Below, piece by piece: positions 8,239 to 17,482 of a stretch of DNA of 64,000 nt. Numbering within the stretch: the first letter of the stretch is position 1; each line of letters begins with the position of its first letter. The DNA is taken from the NCBI RefSeq assembly GCF_002699205.1, contig NZ_PABT01000020.1:29010-93009 (forward strand). The letters are read 5' to 3'. The notes beneath the pieces were generated by a model. The model ran no database searches. It was not told where the DNA came from and worked only from the letters and a program-made list of their open reading frames with translations. The DNA comes from Allomuricauda sp. Lineage in GTDB: Bacteria > Bacteroidota > Bacteroidia > Flavobacteriales > Flavobacteriaceae. The translations under genes and the position numbers were made by a program.

Positions 8239-10785
8239 TTACGCTGAGTTTCTACTCGCATTAATGTTTCCATACAAGGAGCGCGTCACGATTTTTTCGT
8301 ACAGTTCCTTGTATTCGGAATTTTGGGTAATGTGGTACAGGGCGTTTTGTTGGATCACCAATAATGGCAATACAATCTTTTCCCTGATTTTCACCGACTC
8401 CCTGGAAACGGCTTCGTCCTCCATCAATATTTTAAGACCGGAAATCTGCAACAACATTTTTTTGGACAATTGGAATTCATCGTGCAAAATGCTCCAGAAA
8501 TCTCCAAATTCCGGGTCTTCCTTCATGTAACTGGTCAAATCAAAATTGGTTTTGGCCAAGGACATCATACTGTTCAGCATCAACGCTTTAAAGAACGGGA
8601 CTTCTTTGTAGAGCTTTTTCACCTCGTTGAACCTTCCTTCATCCTTTAATTGCTTAATGGCGGAACCCAGTCCAAAATACCCTGGAACGTTCTGCTTTAA
8701 CTGACTCCATGACCCAACAAAGGAAATGGCACGAAGGTCGGACAATGTCAACTTTTTTTTGTCGCCCCGCTTTCCGGGCCTACTACCAATATTTGCTTTG
8801 GTATAGTATTTTAAAGTACTCCTGTTCTCGAGGTATGGGATAAACTTCTCGTGCCGTTTTAACGCATCGTATTTTTCAAAACTGAGTTCAGAGAGCTCCT
8901 CTATCAGTTTGCGTTGTGCGGCCGAAATGGTATGCTCCTTTCCAAATAAATTATTGCTGAGCCCCGCAGTGAGCAACTGCTCGGAATTATGGATAAACTG
9001 TTCCTTGGTTCCGTAGGTACTGGTAATGGTCTGCCCCTGAATAGTGAGCTGTATCTCATGGTTGGCCACATCCTTGGTTTGCGCGGCATAGAATTTATGG
9101 GTTTTCCCACCACCACGTGCTGGCGGTCCTCCCCTACCATCAAAGAAAATTGCACTAATACCATTTTTTTTGCAGACTTTGCTCAAGGTCTCCTTGGTTT
9201 TGAGAATGGACCAATTGGCCTTTAAATAACCACCGTCTTTGGTGCCATCGGAGAAACCGAGCATTATGGTCTGGATGTCCCTTCTTCGCTCCAAGTGCTC
9301 TCTATATTGTGGAATATCGAACAAGGTCTGCATAACTTCTGCAGAGGCATCCATGCCGTCCATGGTTTCAAAAAGTGGAATGATATCAAAAGTGATTTCC
9401 TTTTCGTCCCAACCACACCATCTGAACAATCCAAACACGAACAAGACGGAGAAAATATCCTCCGAATTGCTGATGATGTAACGATTGCAACCATCTTCTC
9501 CATTGGTAGCTTGAATTGCTTTTAGGTTTTGAATATTGGCGATAGTGTCCTTTACTATATCATCATCAAAGTCCTTCGGAGTTAATTTGAAATCTTCCTT
9601 GAGCAACAATTTCACCAAGTCTTTTTCCTTAAGTTCCTCTATACTTTCCTTGATGGCCCCCTGCTTTTTCAGCACGGTTTCCACCACCAATTTGTGCTTG
9701 CTGTGATCTTGACGGATGTCCAAAGTGGCAAAATGCGTTTTGAAGATATGTACCTTATCGATAAACCGATCCAATTCTTCCAAGTAGAGCCCGTAGTAAT
9801 CGGCTACCAATCTTTCCCGTACGGCACTCAAGTGGGCAATGATCTCATCATAGGAAACAAGTGTCTTGGAATCGAACATCGCTTGATACAATTTATTGCT
9901 GAGCTTATTGAGGTCTTCCTCCATTCCTTTAAAAGTCAACTTTTTGCGAAGGTTCTTCAATTCGTTGTAATAACATTTCATCAAGGTCAACCTCAATTCA
10001 TCCGCCACTTGTTTGGTGATGTCAGCTGTTACAAATGGGTTTCCATCCCTATCGCCACCGGGCCAAAATCCAAGTTTTATAAGATTGTAATTCTCAAACT
10101 TGTCGTCCCTGATATTGCTTTTAACGTATTGGTACAACTCACCAACAGCATCATAATAAGTATTTCTGAGGATGTAAATGATATTTTTTGCTTCATCCAA
10201 AGGGGTCGGTTTTTTGGCATTGACCAAAGAAGTCAATCCCAATTGCTGAAGGGTTACATCTATATCGTGGATTCTATCTTCATCAATAAGTGACCGTAGT
10301 TCCGCAATGATATCCAAAACAGCCGGAGTGTAAAACTGTGTAGGGTGGGCGGTCAACACAATACGCGCACTGAAGGTGGAAAGCTTTTTGGAGACCTTGT
10401 CCCAATTCTTGGTACGGTTTACCAATTCAAAATAATCCTTGATGGTCAACGAACTACTGTATTCCTGTAGTTTTGGAAAGGCCGAATCCTCCACACTATC
10501 GTACAGTACAACCTGACGTTCCACGTATTGCACGATTCTGAACATAAAGTCCAATCGTTCCCGTTCGTCCTGAATATCCACAAAGTTGGTAAAGAACACC
10601 TCCAAAATCTCTTGGGGTTCCTTGCCTGCCTTGAGCCCTTTCTCACACTGTTCCAGCAATAGCGGGATAAGAATCCCCACGTTTTCCACATTATTGTAGG
10701 GCAAACTGAGAAAAAGACTGTTATAGATATTAAACTTATTGGTTACCGATTTTTTAAACTCTTCCAACCGTTTGGTCTGCTGCAT
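8239..10785 (-). CDS. ppc: Phosphoenolpyruvate carboxylase
   Basis: Carboxylates PEP to oxaloacetate, an anaplerotic reaction feeding the TCA cycle. At 848 aa it is somewhat shorter than the E. coli enzyme. The first signature, with catalytic His147, is LTAHPTQ. The second is IMLGFSDGTKDGG. The mobile glycine loop FFDGRGGPPARGGG and FWPGGDRDGNPF are present. The C-terminus ends in the family-style ASRNSA, replacing the usual NTG. The UDG-like gene follows 11 bases downstream. Confidence 0.95.
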   Translation of the reverse strand: MQQTKRLEEFKKSVTNKFNIYNSLFLSLPYNNVENVGILIPLLLEQCEKGLKAGKEPQEILEVFFTNFVDIQDERERLDFMFRIVQYVERQVVLYDSVEDSAFPKLQEYSSSLTIKDYFELVNRTKNWDKVSKKLSTFSARIVLTAHPTQFYTPAVLDIIAELRSLIDEDRIHDIDVTLQQLGLTSLVNAKKPTPLDEAKNIIYILRNTYYDAVGELYQYVKSNIRDDKFENYNLIKLGFWPGGDRDGNPFVTADITKQVADELRLTLMKCYYNELKNLRKKLTFKGMEEDLNKLSNKLYQAMFDSKTLVSYDEIIAHLSAVRERLVADYYGLYLEELDRFIDKVHIFKTHFATLDIRQDHSKHKLVVETVLKKQGAIKESIEELKEKDLVKLLLKEDFKLTPKDFDDDIVKDTIANIQNLKAIQATNGEDGCNRYIISNSEDIFSVLFVFGLFRWCGWDEKEITFDIIPLFETMDGMDASAEVMQTLFDIPQYREHLERRRDIQTIMLGFSDGTKDGGYLKANWSILKTKETLSKVCKKNGISAIFFDGRGGPPARGGGKTHKFYAAQTKDVANHEIQLTIQGQTITSTYGTKEQFIHNSEQLLTAGLSNNLFGKEHTISAAQRKLIEELSELSFEKYDALKRHEKFIPYLENRSTLKYYTKANIGSRPGKRGDKKKLTLSDLRAISFVGSWSQLKQNVPGYFGLGSAIKQLKDEGRFNEVKKLYKEVPFFKALMLNSMMSLAKTNFDLTSYMKEDPEFGDFWSILHDEFQLSKKMLLQISGLKILMEDEAVSRESVKIREKIVLPLLVIQQNALYHITQNSEYKELYEKIVTRSLYGNINASRNSA

Positions 10786-10956
10786 GGATTTCTTTTATGT
10801 TAGTGAAAAAAATAGTCAAACACTCAAAGGTCGTGAATAAAGTGTAACCTCTGGGTTAATTTTAAGCGTATCACAATTTAAGGCATGGGCTCTTTAATCG
10901 TAACAACATGCTTTATAGATATAACTTAAAGATTACTTTGGATTTTACCAAAGTTT

Positions 10957-11718
10957 TTATCGGATGAACACAGGTTCATTTTTCTTTACTGTGTGTTCCT
11001 CACTGTACAGATATCCGTCGTAGTCAAAATTCTTGATGTCGTCCAATGTTTCGGCGCCCGTATCCAAAATATAGCGGACCATCGATCCACGTGCTTTTTT
11101 GGCGTAAAAACTGATTATCTTCAACTTATCGTTTTTCCAATCCTTAAATATTGGGGCGACCACAGGCACCTTTAGATTTTTATCATCCACAGCGTTGAAG
11201 TATTCGTTACTGGCCAGGTTTACAAACAATTCGTCATCTTCCAGTTCGTTGTTCAAGGATTCCGTGATTTGGTCCTTCCAAAACTCGTAAAGGTTCTTTT
11301 TACGGCCCACTTTTAATTGCGTACCCATTTCCAATCGATACGGTTGAATCAGGTCCAAAGGTCTCAACACCCCGTAAAGACCGGATAGGATCCTTAATGT
11401 ATCCTGCAATCGGTCCAACTTGTCTTCTGGTATCGTATAGGCGTCCAAACCTTGGTACACGTCCCCATTAAAGGCATATACGGCCGGCCGGGCATTGTCA
11501 GCTGTAAACGGAAGTTCAAAGTTTTGATTGCGCTCCCAGTTCAAATTGGCCAATTTATCGGAAATTGACATCAGTTCGGATAGTGCCTTGGGCTTCTTTT
11601 TTTTCAATACGGAGTTTAACTTTTCCGCTTGTTCCAAAAATTGGGGCTGGCTATATTTTGATGTGGGCAAAGCCGTTTCAAAATCGAGTGACTTGGCCGG
11701 AGAGATCACAATTTTCAT
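10957..11718 (-). CDS. yaaA: YaaA-family (UPF0246/DUF328) peroxide stress protein
   Basis: A 253-aa member of the YaaA family; in E. coli YaaA lowers intracellular iron and protects DNA under peroxide stress. The ATG at 11718 starts the conserved [14 protein letters not shown]. The open frame extends 45 codons further upstream, but that part is not family-like and is rejected. Other conserved parts are [48 protein letters not shown] and [10 protein letters not shown] 7-bp hairpin (10935-10953) follows the stop but lacks a good U tract. It is downstream of rluD with an 89-base gap. Confidence 0.93.
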   Translation of the reverse strand: MKIVISPAKSLDFETALPTSKYSQPQFLEQAEKLNSVLKKKKPKALSELMSISDKLANLNWERNQNFELPFTADNARPAVYAFNGDVYQGLDAYTIPEDKLDRLQDTLRILSGLYGVLRPLDLIQPYRLEMGTQLKVGRKKNLYEFWKDQITESLNNELEDDELFVNLASNEYFNAVDDKNLKVPVVAPIFKDWKNDKLKIISFYAKKARGSMVRYILDTGAETLDDIKNFDYDGYLYSEEHTVKKNEPVFIR

Positions 11719-11807
11719 ATGGTTCTGTTTTTTAGTAAAAATAATGATGATTTTACTTATTTGGAAAAGTACGCCAATGGTGTTTTCGATTTTAAGATCG
11801 AAGAAAA

Positions 11808-12839
11808 CTATGATTCGTGATGTTTGGCATAACCATGCCATTTTTCGATACAATTCGCCATATCTTCGGGCAGATCGGAATCAAAACGCATAAACTCACC
11901 GGTCACAGGATGTTCGAAGCCCAGCGTTTTGGCATGCAACGCTTGTCTGGGCAATATTTTAAAGGCATTTTCCACAAACTGTTTATACTTGGTGAACGTG
12001 GTCCCCTTTAGAATTTTATCGCCACCATAGCGTTCATCGTTGAACAAGGTATGGCCAATATATTTCATGTGGACCCGAATTTGGTGTGTCCTTCCTGTTT
12101 CCAACCTACAGGAAATAAGGGTAACATACCCAAAACGCTCCAATACTTTGTAATGGGTAACGGCTTCTTTGCCTTCGTCCCCTTCCGGGAAAACCATCAT
12201 TTGCAGACGGTTTTTGGGATTCCTTGCAATATGCCCTTCCACGGTTCCCTCGTCTTCGTCCACATTGCCCCAAACCAAGGCCACATACTCCCGTTCGCTA
12301 CTCTTATCAAAAAACTGTTGGGCCAAATGTGTCATGGCCGACTCTGTCTTGGCAATTACCAACAATCCAGATGTATCCTTATCGATACGGTGCACCAGTC
12401 CGGGTCTGTTGGAACTATTGTTGGGCAAGTTCTCAAAATGGTAGACCAATGCATTGATCAATGTCCCCGAGTAATTTCCATGTCCGGGGTGAACGACCAT
12501 GCCGGCCGGTTTGTTTACCACCAAAAGCGCATCGTCCTCATAAACAATATCCAAGGGAATATTTTCCGGTGTCAACAAAAACTCGTAAGGTGGATGCTCG
12601 AACATTACCTTCACCTCATCCCCGGCCTTTACCTTGTAATTTTGTTTTACAATGGAACCGTTCACCCAAATATGGCCCTTTTTGGCCGCTTGTTGAATCT
12701 TGTTTCGGGTTGCGTTCTCAATAAAATTCATCAAGAACTTATCCACCCGCAACGGCTCCTGTCCTTTGGAGGCAACAAAGCCATGGTGCTCATACAGATC
12801 ATCCTGTGGCAATTCATCTTGATTGTCAGAAGTATTCAT
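11808..12839 (-). CDS. rluD: Ribosomal large subunit pseudouridine synthase, RluD family
   Basis: RNA pseudouridine synthase of the RsuA/RluA group (343 aa), expected to modify 23S rRNA helix 69. An N-terminal S4 RNA-binding domain spans about residues 29-75 (LRVDKFL to VKAGDEV). The catalytic domain follows, with Asp153 in [25 protein letters not shown] is the second conserved motif. An acidic N-terminal extension of about 25 residues precedes the S4 domain. It lies 2 bases after the PASTA gene, a pairing seen with other envelope and translation genes in Flavobacteriia. Exact rRNA target sites are inferred from the family. Confidence 0.92.
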   Translation of the reverse strand: MNTSDNQDELPQDDLYEHHGFVASKGQEPLRVDKFLMNFIENATRNKIQQAAKKGHIWVNGSIVKQNYKVKAGDEVKVMFEHPPYEFLLTPENIPLDIVYEDDALLVVNKPAGMVVHPGHGNYSGTLINALVYHFENLPNNSSNRPGLVHRIDKDTSGLLVIAKTESAMTHLAQQFFDKSSEREYVALVWGNVDEDEGTVEGHIARNPKNRLQMMVFPEGDEGKEAVTHYKVLERFGYVTLISCRLETGRTHQIRVHMKYIGHTLFNDERYGGDKILKGTTFTKYKQFVENAFKILPRQALHAKTLGFEHPVTGEFMRFDSDLPEDMANCIEKWHGYAKHHES

Positions 12840-12841
12840 AT

Positions 12842-13429
12842 CTATTGGGAATCTGCCTTTACCCTAGCACTTCCGGGAATGGTACCGTTTCCGCAAATCA
12901 GCTCCACTTTGGAGGTTTTGGGCAACCGATCTCCTGGTTTTATATATTTCCCTTTGAATTTTATATTGTAGACCATGTCCTTGCCCAACTCATCAATGTA
13001 GGTCACGCGCTCCACATCCAAACCAACAGCCCTCAGCATGGATGTTGCATTACGCTGGGTAACCTGGATAATATCCGGCACACTGACTTTTTTGTACCCG
13101 GAAGGATTGACCGTAAAATATATTTTACGGTTGGCCTTTACCTTATTGCCCGCAGGTGGATTTTGCTCCAAAATGGAAAATCTCGGGTAATCGGGGTTAT
13201 AGTTGGAAGAGTCCAATACTTGATATCTAAGTCCGGCTTCCTCGACCGCCTTTCTCATCTCCATTACCGACATTTTGGAGAAATCCGGAACTTCTACGAA
13301 TTCACCGTGATTGGTCGTGCTCTTGAGCCATTGCAAGGCAACGAATACCAAAACTATGATAGCCACAGCAGCCAATCCCAGTTGAATCAAAAAGGTCTTG
13401 CTTTTTAAAAAGTTGAAAAAATTCTTCAT
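12842..13429 (-). CDS. PASTA-domain membrane protein
   Basis: A 195-aa single-span protein. A short cytoplasmic N-terminus is followed by a TM helix (about residues 14-33, IQLGLAAVAIIVLVFVALQW) and extracytoplasmic PASTA-type repeats. The repeats are VPDFSKMSVMEMRKAVEEAG and VPDIIQVTQRNATSMLRAVG, each about 65-70 residues. PASTA domains bind peptidoglycan fragments in penicillin-binding proteins and PknB kinases; no enzymatic domain is attached here. The ATG at 13429 is preferred; a GTG three codons upstream (13438) is possible, but the -7 promoter element at 13449-13456 would leave it almost no leader. It sits upstream of rluD in one operon, divergent from ddl. Confidence 0.85.
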   Translation of the reverse strand: MKNFFNFLKSKTFLIQLGLAAVAIIVLVFVALQWLKSTTNHGEFVEVPDFSKMSVMEMRKAVEEAGLRYQVLDSSNYNPDYPRFSILEQNPPAGNKVKANRKIYFTVNPSGYKKVSVPDIIQVTQRNATSMLRAVGLDVERVTYIDELGKDMVYNIKFKGKYIKPGDRLPKTSKVELICGNGTIPGSARVKADSQ

Positions 13430-13448
13430 GTATCTCACCTTTACGGAG

Positions 13449-13456
13449 CAAATATA
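13449..13456 (-). promoter_or_regulatory. Bacteroidetes -7 element upstream of PASTA gene
   Basis: TATATTTG on the minus strand is an exact match to TAnnTTTG, 19 bases before the PASTA-gene ATG. Confidence 0.6.
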
Positions 13457-13508
13457 GGAAAGCCAACCCTTTTTTCTTTATTTTGCCTCTGCGTTATTTT
13501 ACAAGTCA

Positions 13509-14483
13509 ATGAAAAAGAACATTGCCATTATTATGGGCGGCTATTCCAGCGAGCACCATATTTCCATCAAAAGTGGAAATGTGGTTTATAAATATCTGGA
13601 TGCAGAGAAATACAATGCGTATAGAATTGTGATCACCAAAGAGAAGTGGTTTTATCTAGATGATGAAAATCAAGAACTTCCCTTGGACAAATCGGATTTC
13701 AGTATCACCATTGATGGAAGGACAATCCATTTTGATTGTGTTTTCAATGCCATTCATGGAACACCTGGGGAAGATGGTTTAATGCAAGCCTACTTTGAAC
13801 TATTGGGTATTCCACAAACTTCTTGCGACCATTACGAAGCCGCACTTACCTTTAACAAACGGGACCTATTGAGTGCGTTAAAACCCTATGGGGTCCCCTG
13901 CGCCAAGTCCTATTTTTTGAACAAAGGACAATCGGTTGATGAAAATGCGATTGTGGACAAAGTAGGACTACCTTGCTTTGTTAAGGCCAATAGGGCCGGT
14001 AGTAGCTACGGAGTGGCCAAAGTGCACAAAAAAGAGGATCTGAATGCCGCTATAGCCAATGCTTTCAAGGAAGACAGTCAAATCATCATTGAATCTTTTT
14101 TGGATGGTACAGAAGTTTCGGTGGGGGTCATCACCCATAATAAAGAAGTAACCGTATTGCCGGTCACCGAAATCATATCTGAAAACGATTTCTTTGATTT
14201 TGAGGCCAAATACATGGGAAAATCCCAAGAGATAACACCGGCCCGGATTTCCAAAACACAGGAATCCAAAGTAAAAGAAATGGCAAAGTACATTTATAAA
14301 GTTCTGGGTCTGAAAGGATACACAAGAAGTGAGTTTATTTTTATTGGCGATGAACCCCATCTTCTGGAGATAAACACCACCCCCGGCCTTACGGAAGAAA
14401 GCCTTTTGCCACAACAGGCCAATAAAGCAGGAATTTCACTTGGGGAACTTTTTGACTCCGCCATTGTTGAAGCTTTACGATAG
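13509..14483 (+). CDS. ddl: D-alanine--D-alanine ligase
   Basis: ATP-grasp ligase (324 aa) that joins two D-alanines for peptidoglycan precursor synthesis in the cytoplasm. The N-terminal IAIIMGGYSSEHHISIKSG contains the ligase signature with its catalytic Glu/Ser region. FNAIHGTPGEDG, FVKANRAGSSYGVAKV (ATP grasp), SFLDGTEVSVGV and LLEINTTPGLTEESLLP (Mg ligands in EINTTPG) follow in order. It is slightly shorter than E. coli DdlA and of standard size for DdlB types. coaD follows after 33 bases, probably in the same transcript. Confidence 0.97.
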   Translation: MKKNIAIIMGGYSSEHHISIKSGNVVYKYLDAEKYNAYRIVITKEKWFYLDDENQELPLDKSDFSITIDGRTIHFDCVFNAIHGTPGEDGLMQAYFELLGIPQTSCDHYEAALTFNKRDLLSALKPYGVPCAKSYFLNKGQSVDENAIVDKVGLPCFVKANRAGSSYGVAKVHKKEDLNAAIANAFKEDSQIIIESFLDGTEVSVGVITHNKEVTVLPVTEIISENDFFDFEAKYMGKSQEITPARISKTQESKVKEMAKYIYKVLGLKGYTRSEFIFIGDEPHLLEINTTPGLTEESLLPQQANKAGISLGELFDSAIVEALR

Positions 14484-14516
14484 AAACCGTATTTTTAAAA
14501 AACTTTATTCCACAAC

Positions 14517-14975
14517 ATGAGACGTGCATTGTTCCCCGGATCCTTTGATCCACTTACTTTAGGCCATTATGATATTATTCAAAGAGGCGTGACCCTGTTC
14601 GATGAACTTGTTATCGCCATTGGGATCAATGCGGACAAACAGTATATGTTTTCTTTGGAGGATCGTATCAACTTCATCAAAGAAGCTTTTATAGATGAAC
14701 CCAAGATTAAAGTAACCACCTATACGGGAATGACGGTGGACTTTTGCAAAAAAATCGAGGCCAATTTTATTTTAAGGGGATTGCGCAATCCTGCCGACTT
14801 TGAGTTTGAAAAAGCGATTGCACATACCAATCGTAAACTTTCCGAGATAGAAACCGTTTTTCTATTGACCTCATCGGGCAAGTCCTATATAAGTTCTTCG
14901 ATTGTGCGGGACGTTATCAGGAATGGTGGGGACTACACCGGATTGGTTCCAGATACCGTTGTGGTAAAGAAATAA
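14517..14975 (+). CDS. coaD: Phosphopantetheine adenylyltransferase
   Basis: Transfers AMP from ATP to 4'-phosphopantetheine in coenzyme A synthesis (152 aa, the usual size). The nucleotidyltransferase T/HxGH motif is FPGSFDPLTLGH, with a basic N-terminus (MRRALF). LRGLRNPADFEFEKAIAHTNR and SGKSYISSSIVRDVIRNGG (the ISSxxVR ATP motif) are intact. It is downstream of ddl on the same strand. A 207-base gap after it contains no recognisable gene. Confidence 0.96.
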   Translation: MRRALFPGSFDPLTLGHYDIIQRGVTLFDELVIAIGINADKQYMFSLEDRINFIKEAFIDEPKIKVTTYTGMTVDFCKKIEANFILRGLRNPADFEFEKAIAHTNRKLSEIETVFLLTSSGKSYISSSIVRDVIRNGGDYTGLVPDTVVVKK

Positions 14976-15182
14976 AAACTGTAAAACTGTCGGTTTTCCA
15001 ACTGGAGAACTTGAGTCCAATTGTTTTATTTCATATATTTTGGAACAGATAACCAAACCTAATTAAATGGATACCACATTTATTAGATCTTTCACAACAA
15101 TATATCGCATTAAATTTCACAATAATCGTACCTTAGTAAGAAATTTCTTAGTGACATAACGTTTTTAAACATTCCCCCAGTT

Positions 15183-17012
15183 TTGAAAGCAGTTGAGAGA
15201 ATCGACCAATCCTATTTATTAAAACAGTTGCCAAAAGCAACAGCACTTATATGCAACAAAGGAACCCTGCTCGACGCATCCTATTCTTGGTTGGATATTT
15301 TTGGTCTACCCCCACAAAATGAAAACACCGATATCAAAGTAGCTGCCTTTTTCCCAGAAATTTCGGACCTAAATCAAAGAATCGAAGAGCACAAGTCATT
15401 TTTTATACAGCATAAAATAGAAAGCTCCAAGGGAGAAATCCGCCATTTAAAAAGTTATTTTGCACCGTGGTTCGACAAAAAGGAAAATGTGATCGGGACA
15501 ATAATCCAGACCGACGACATTACTTCGGAAGTTAAAAAAGAAGAAGAGATAAAATGGCTCAACAACATCATAGAAACCAAAGTCGAAGTATCCAAGACAG
15601 GATGGTGGGAATATAATGTTGAAACGGAAGAACTTACATGGTGCAAGGAAACAAAACGAATTCACCAAGTACCAGATTGCTTTGAGCCCACCACCATAGA
15701 AGCCATCAACTTTTACAAGGCAGGATATTGCCAAAACAAGGTTTCCATGCTTTTCCACAAGGCCATTGTCAACCATAAACCCTACGATGCCAAGGTCATG
15801 TTGGTGACATTTACTGGTGAGGAGCGATGGGTTCGAATCACAGGGGAACCCATCATCGAAAATGGAAAAGCCGTTAAAGTCTACGGAACCATCAAGGACA
15901 TTCATGATCAGTTCGTGGCAGAAACCAAGGTGAAAGAGAACCAACTGCTGCTTTCAACATTGATGGATGGCCTACCATTGAACCTGTTTGTAAAAGACTT
16001 GGAGTCCAGAAACGTTATGGTCAACAAAAGTGTCTGCAATTACTTCAACAAGAGTGTTGATGAAATTATCGGCAAAAATGACTTTGAACTTTATGACAAG
16101 GAGATGGCACAGGTCTTTAGGGAAGAAGATCTACAGGTAATGAAACACCTCACCCCAATGTTGGGCAAAGAGACCGTGAGTAAGCTCCATGGAAAATCGA
16201 CCTATTTCCTGACATCAAAAATCCCATATTTCGATTTGGATGGAAAGGTATGTGGCCTCATCGGGATGAGCTTGGACATTACCGCCCTAAAAAGGAAGGA
16301 AGAGCAATTGCGGAACTTGATCAGTGTAACATCCAGACAAAACCAAAAGCTTATCAGTTTTGCACATATTGTCTCACATAATTTAAGGTCACATTCTGCC
16401 AATTTTTCCATGCTTCTCGAATTTTTAAAGTCAGAAAAGGACATGGAAGAACGCAAACGTATCATCCAAATGCTTACCCGGGCATCGAACAACCTTTTGG
16501 AAACCATGGAAAACCTAAACCAAGTGGTGGACATCAATACCAAGGATTCGGAGACCAAAAAAAACCTCAACCTAAAGAATAGTATAACAAAGGTATTACA
16601 TAACCTTACTGCCCTTTTGGAGAAAAATGATTCCAAGATCCTAAACAACGTTGCAGAGGACATCGAGGTCAATTGTGTGCCGGCTTATATGGACAGCATT
16701 ATTCTAAATCTTATTTCCAATGCGATAAAATATAAAAGTCCAAATAGACCCCCCTTGATCACAATAAATGCCATTAAATCCAAGAAAAGGACCATGTTGA
16801 GCATTTCGGACAATGGAATGGGAATCGACTTGAACAAATACGGTGACAAAATTTTCGGGATGTACAAAACATTCCACAACAGAAAAGATGCCAAAGGCTT
16901 TGGTCTTTACTTGATAAAGAACCAAATTGAAGCCATGGGCGGAAGTATAACAGTGCAGAGTGAAGTTGACAAAGGCACTACATTTAATGTGTATTTTAAT
17001 GAAGAAAGTTAG
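15183..17012 (+). CDS. PAS-domain sensor histidine kinase
   Basis: A 609-aa soluble histidine kinase with no membrane segment. It has about three PAS/PAC modules (roughly 20-110, 130-250 and 255-380), then a dimerisation/phosphoacceptor helix with His399 in HIVSHNLRSHSANF. The HATPase domain shows NLISNAIKYKSP (N box), ISDNGMGIDL (G1) and KGFGLYLIKNQIEAMGG (G2). The start is TTG at 15183; the frame is closed by TAA at 15156 and no ATG lies nearby. The next gene, a single-domain response regulator, overlaps its end by 14 bases and is the probable partner. The signal is unknown. Confidence 0.88.
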   Translation: MKAVERIDQSYLLKQLPKATALICNKGTLLDASYSWLDIFGLPPQNENTDIKVAAFFPEISDLNQRIEEHKSFFIQHKIESSKGEIRHLKSYFAPWFDKKENVIGTIIQTDDITSEVKKEEEIKWLNNIIETKVEVSKTGWWEYNVETEELTWCKETKRIHQVPDCFEPTTIEAINFYKAGYCQNKVSMLFHKAIVNHKPYDAKVMLVTFTGEERWVRITGEPIIENGKAVKVYGTIKDIHDQFVAETKVKENQLLLSTLMDGLPLNLFVKDLESRNVMVNKSVCNYFNKSVDEIIGKNDFELYDKEMAQVFREEDLQVMKHLTPMLGKETVSKLHGKSTYFLTSKIPYFDLDGKVCGLIGMSLDITALKRKEEQLRNLISVTSRQNQKLISFAHIVSHNLRSHSANFSMLLEFLKSEKDMEERKRIIQMLTRASNNLLETMENLNQVVDINTKDSETKKNLNLKNSITKVLHNLTALLEKNDSKILNNVAEDIEVNCVPAYMDSIILNLISNAIKYKSPNRPPLITINAIKSKKRTMLSISDNGMGIDLNKYGDKIFGMYKTFHNRKDAKGFGLYLIKNQIEAMGGSITVQSEVDKGTTFNVYFNEES

Positions 17013-17412
17013 TTGTATTTTTATTGTGGATGATGACCCCATTTCTGTATTTGGCATCAAAAAAATGTTGAAGTCCGTAGCTATCTGTAACGATATACAG
17101 ATTTTCCAGAATGGACATGAGGCTTACGAGGCCATGAAAGATAGACAGGCTAAAGGCAAAGTTATCCCGGAGGTTATATTTTTGGATATAAACATGCCCA
17201 TTATGGATGGCTGGGACTTTCTGGATAAATTCATTTCCATGGACATAAAAAGACATATTGTCATAAACCTGATCACTTCCTCCATAGATCCTTTGGATTA
17301 TGAAAAATGGAGAAATTTTAAAGATAAGTGCCCACATCTACTGAACTTTAAGAACAAGCCCATTTTTAAAATTGAGGCCAATGATCTTGGTTGCATGGAT
17401 ATAGCCTCTTAA
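16999..17412 (+). CDS. Single-domain (CheY-like) response regulator
   Basis: A 137-aa receiver domain with no output domain. The phosphoacceptor is Asp63 in VIFLDINMPIMDGW. The acidic pocket is Asp11-Asp12-Asp13 in IVDDDP. ITSS supplies the conserved Ser/Thr and NKP the switch Lys. The ATG at 16999 starts the conserved KKVSCIFIVDDD and lies inside the 3' end of the kinase gene. The upstream in-frame ATG at 16960 would add 13 residues antisense to no known feature and is less likely. Translational coupling with the kinase is inferred. Confidence 0.9.
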   Translation: MKKVSCIFIVDDDPISVFGIKKMLKSVAICNDIQIFQNGHEAYEAMKDRQAKGKVIPEVIFLDINMPIMDGWDFLDKFISMDIKRHIVINLITSSIDPLDYEKWRNFKDKCPHLLNFKNKPIFKIEANDLGCMDIAS

Positions 17413-17426
17413 ATTATAATATTCCG

Positions 17427-17434
17427 TATTTTTG
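17427..17434 (+). promoter_or_regulatory. -7 element (TATTTTTG) upstream of M14 peptidase
   Basis: Exact TAnnTTTG match, 48 bases before the TTG start of the M14 peptidase gene and just after the response-regulator stop. Confidence 0.5.
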
Positions 17435-17482
17435 GTACTGTCAGGCACATGTTTTTGTGTAAACTAAAGTTCCAGAGATATT

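Noticed and set aside
10935..10953. Terminator after yaaA
   Set aside because: 7-bp stem is followed by AATCTTTAAG on the minus strand, not a U tract; on the plus strand a T run follows, but no plus-strand gene ends there.
12051..12971. 306-codon plus-strand frame opposite rluD and the PASTA gene
   Set aside because: Crosses two well-supported minus-strand genes and has no recognisable motif; a shadow.
14976..15182. Possible small RNA or gene in the 207-base gap before the PAS kinase
   Set aside because: No start-stop frame of note, no hairpin and only a near-consensus -7 (TACCTTAG).
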